Positions 5,775-5,833 of a DNA stretch of 5,833 nt are shown here, one piece after another (within the stretch, counting starts at the first letter, position 1; each line of letters starts with the position of its first letter). A program made the translations under genes and the position numbers. The stretch comes from JBFHRB01 sp041591915 (lineage in GTDB: Bacteria > Actinomycetota > Nitriliruptoria > Nitriliruptorales > Nitriliruptoraceae): contig JBFHRB010000210.1 in the NCBI GenBank assembly GCA_041591915.1, positions 1 through 5,833 on the forward strand, read 5' to 3'. The notes under the pieces are model-generated. The model was not told where the DNA came from. It made no database searches and saw only the letters and a program-made list of their open reading frames with translations.

Positions 5775-5833
5775 GAGCCGGTTGCGACCTCGTACGCATC
5801 GACCGCATCGCGGGGGTGCTGGCCCGTCGGCCA
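5771..5833 (+). CDS. acpS: Holo-ACP synthase (AcpS), N-terminal 21 residues (partial)
   Basis: AcpS transfers 4'-phosphopantetheine from CoA to the serine of apo-ACP, here presumably Ser37 of the AcpP encoded upstream. Only 21 codons are inside the window. The visible N-terminus, A-G-C-D-L-V-R-I-D-R-I, matches the family opening G-x-D-(I/L)-V-x-I-x-R-I. Asp6 corresponds to the magnesium-binding Asp9 of E. coli AcpS. ATG 5771 overlaps the plsC stop (ATGA), continuing the operon's pattern of coupled starts. The frame stays open to the window edge. The fragment is short, but motif, position at the very N-terminus and operon context agree. The rest of the gene, including the second metal ligand, cannot be checked here. 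Confidence 0.86.
   Translation, partial: MRAGCDLVRIDRIAGVLARRP

Overview
This window is one compact, single-strand type II fatty acid synthesis (FAS II) operon from a very GC-rich bacterium, almost certainly an actinobacterium (Actinomycetota). The evidence is the strong G/C preference at third codon positions, GTG starts, and a PccB/AccD6-type acyl-CoA carboxylase carboxyltransferase inside the fab cluster. The gene order differs from those I recall for Streptomyces (fabD-fabH-acpP-fabF) and Mycobacterium (fabD-acpM-kasA-kasB-accD6). A less-studied or deep-branching actinobacterial lineage is therefore plausible, but I cannot fix the genus or class from sequence alone.

Layout, all on the + strand: (1) the 3' end of an upstream gene with a possible lipoyl/biotinyl-like (barrel-sandwich) C-terminus, ending at 166; (2) fabH, 163-1179; (3) fabG, 1185-1931; (4) an 82-base spacer, the only sizeable non-coding gap, carrying small hairpins, a C/A-rich G-poor stretch and a strong ribosome binding site; (5) acpP, 2014-2259; (6) fabF, 2256-3533; (7) accD (AccD6-like), 3556-5052; (8) a plsC-type acyltransferase, 5049-5774; (9) the first 21 codons of acpS, from 5771 to the window edge. 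Four junctions are 4-base stop/start overlaps (GTGA or ATGA). The others are 5, 82 and 22 bases, so the set is very probably co-transcribed and partly translationally coupled.

The genes form a coherent pathway. AccD, with biotin carboxylase and biotin carrier subunits not seen here, makes malonyl-CoA. AcpS loads phosphopantetheine onto AcpP. FabH primes chain growth, FabF elongates and FabG reduces the beta-keto group. PlsC then transfers finished acyl chains to lysophosphatidic acid for membrane lipid. FabD, a dehydratase (FabZ or HadAB type) and an enoyl reductase are absent and must be encoded elsewhere.

I see no mobile elements, CRISPR arrays, tRNA or rRNA genes, and no convincing promoter or terminator. 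I found no evidence of an undescribed system. The points most worth a second look are the AccD residue predicting acetyl-CoA use, the upstream fragment with no visible biotin lysine motif, the structured leader of acpP, and the coupling of plsC and acpS to the operon.
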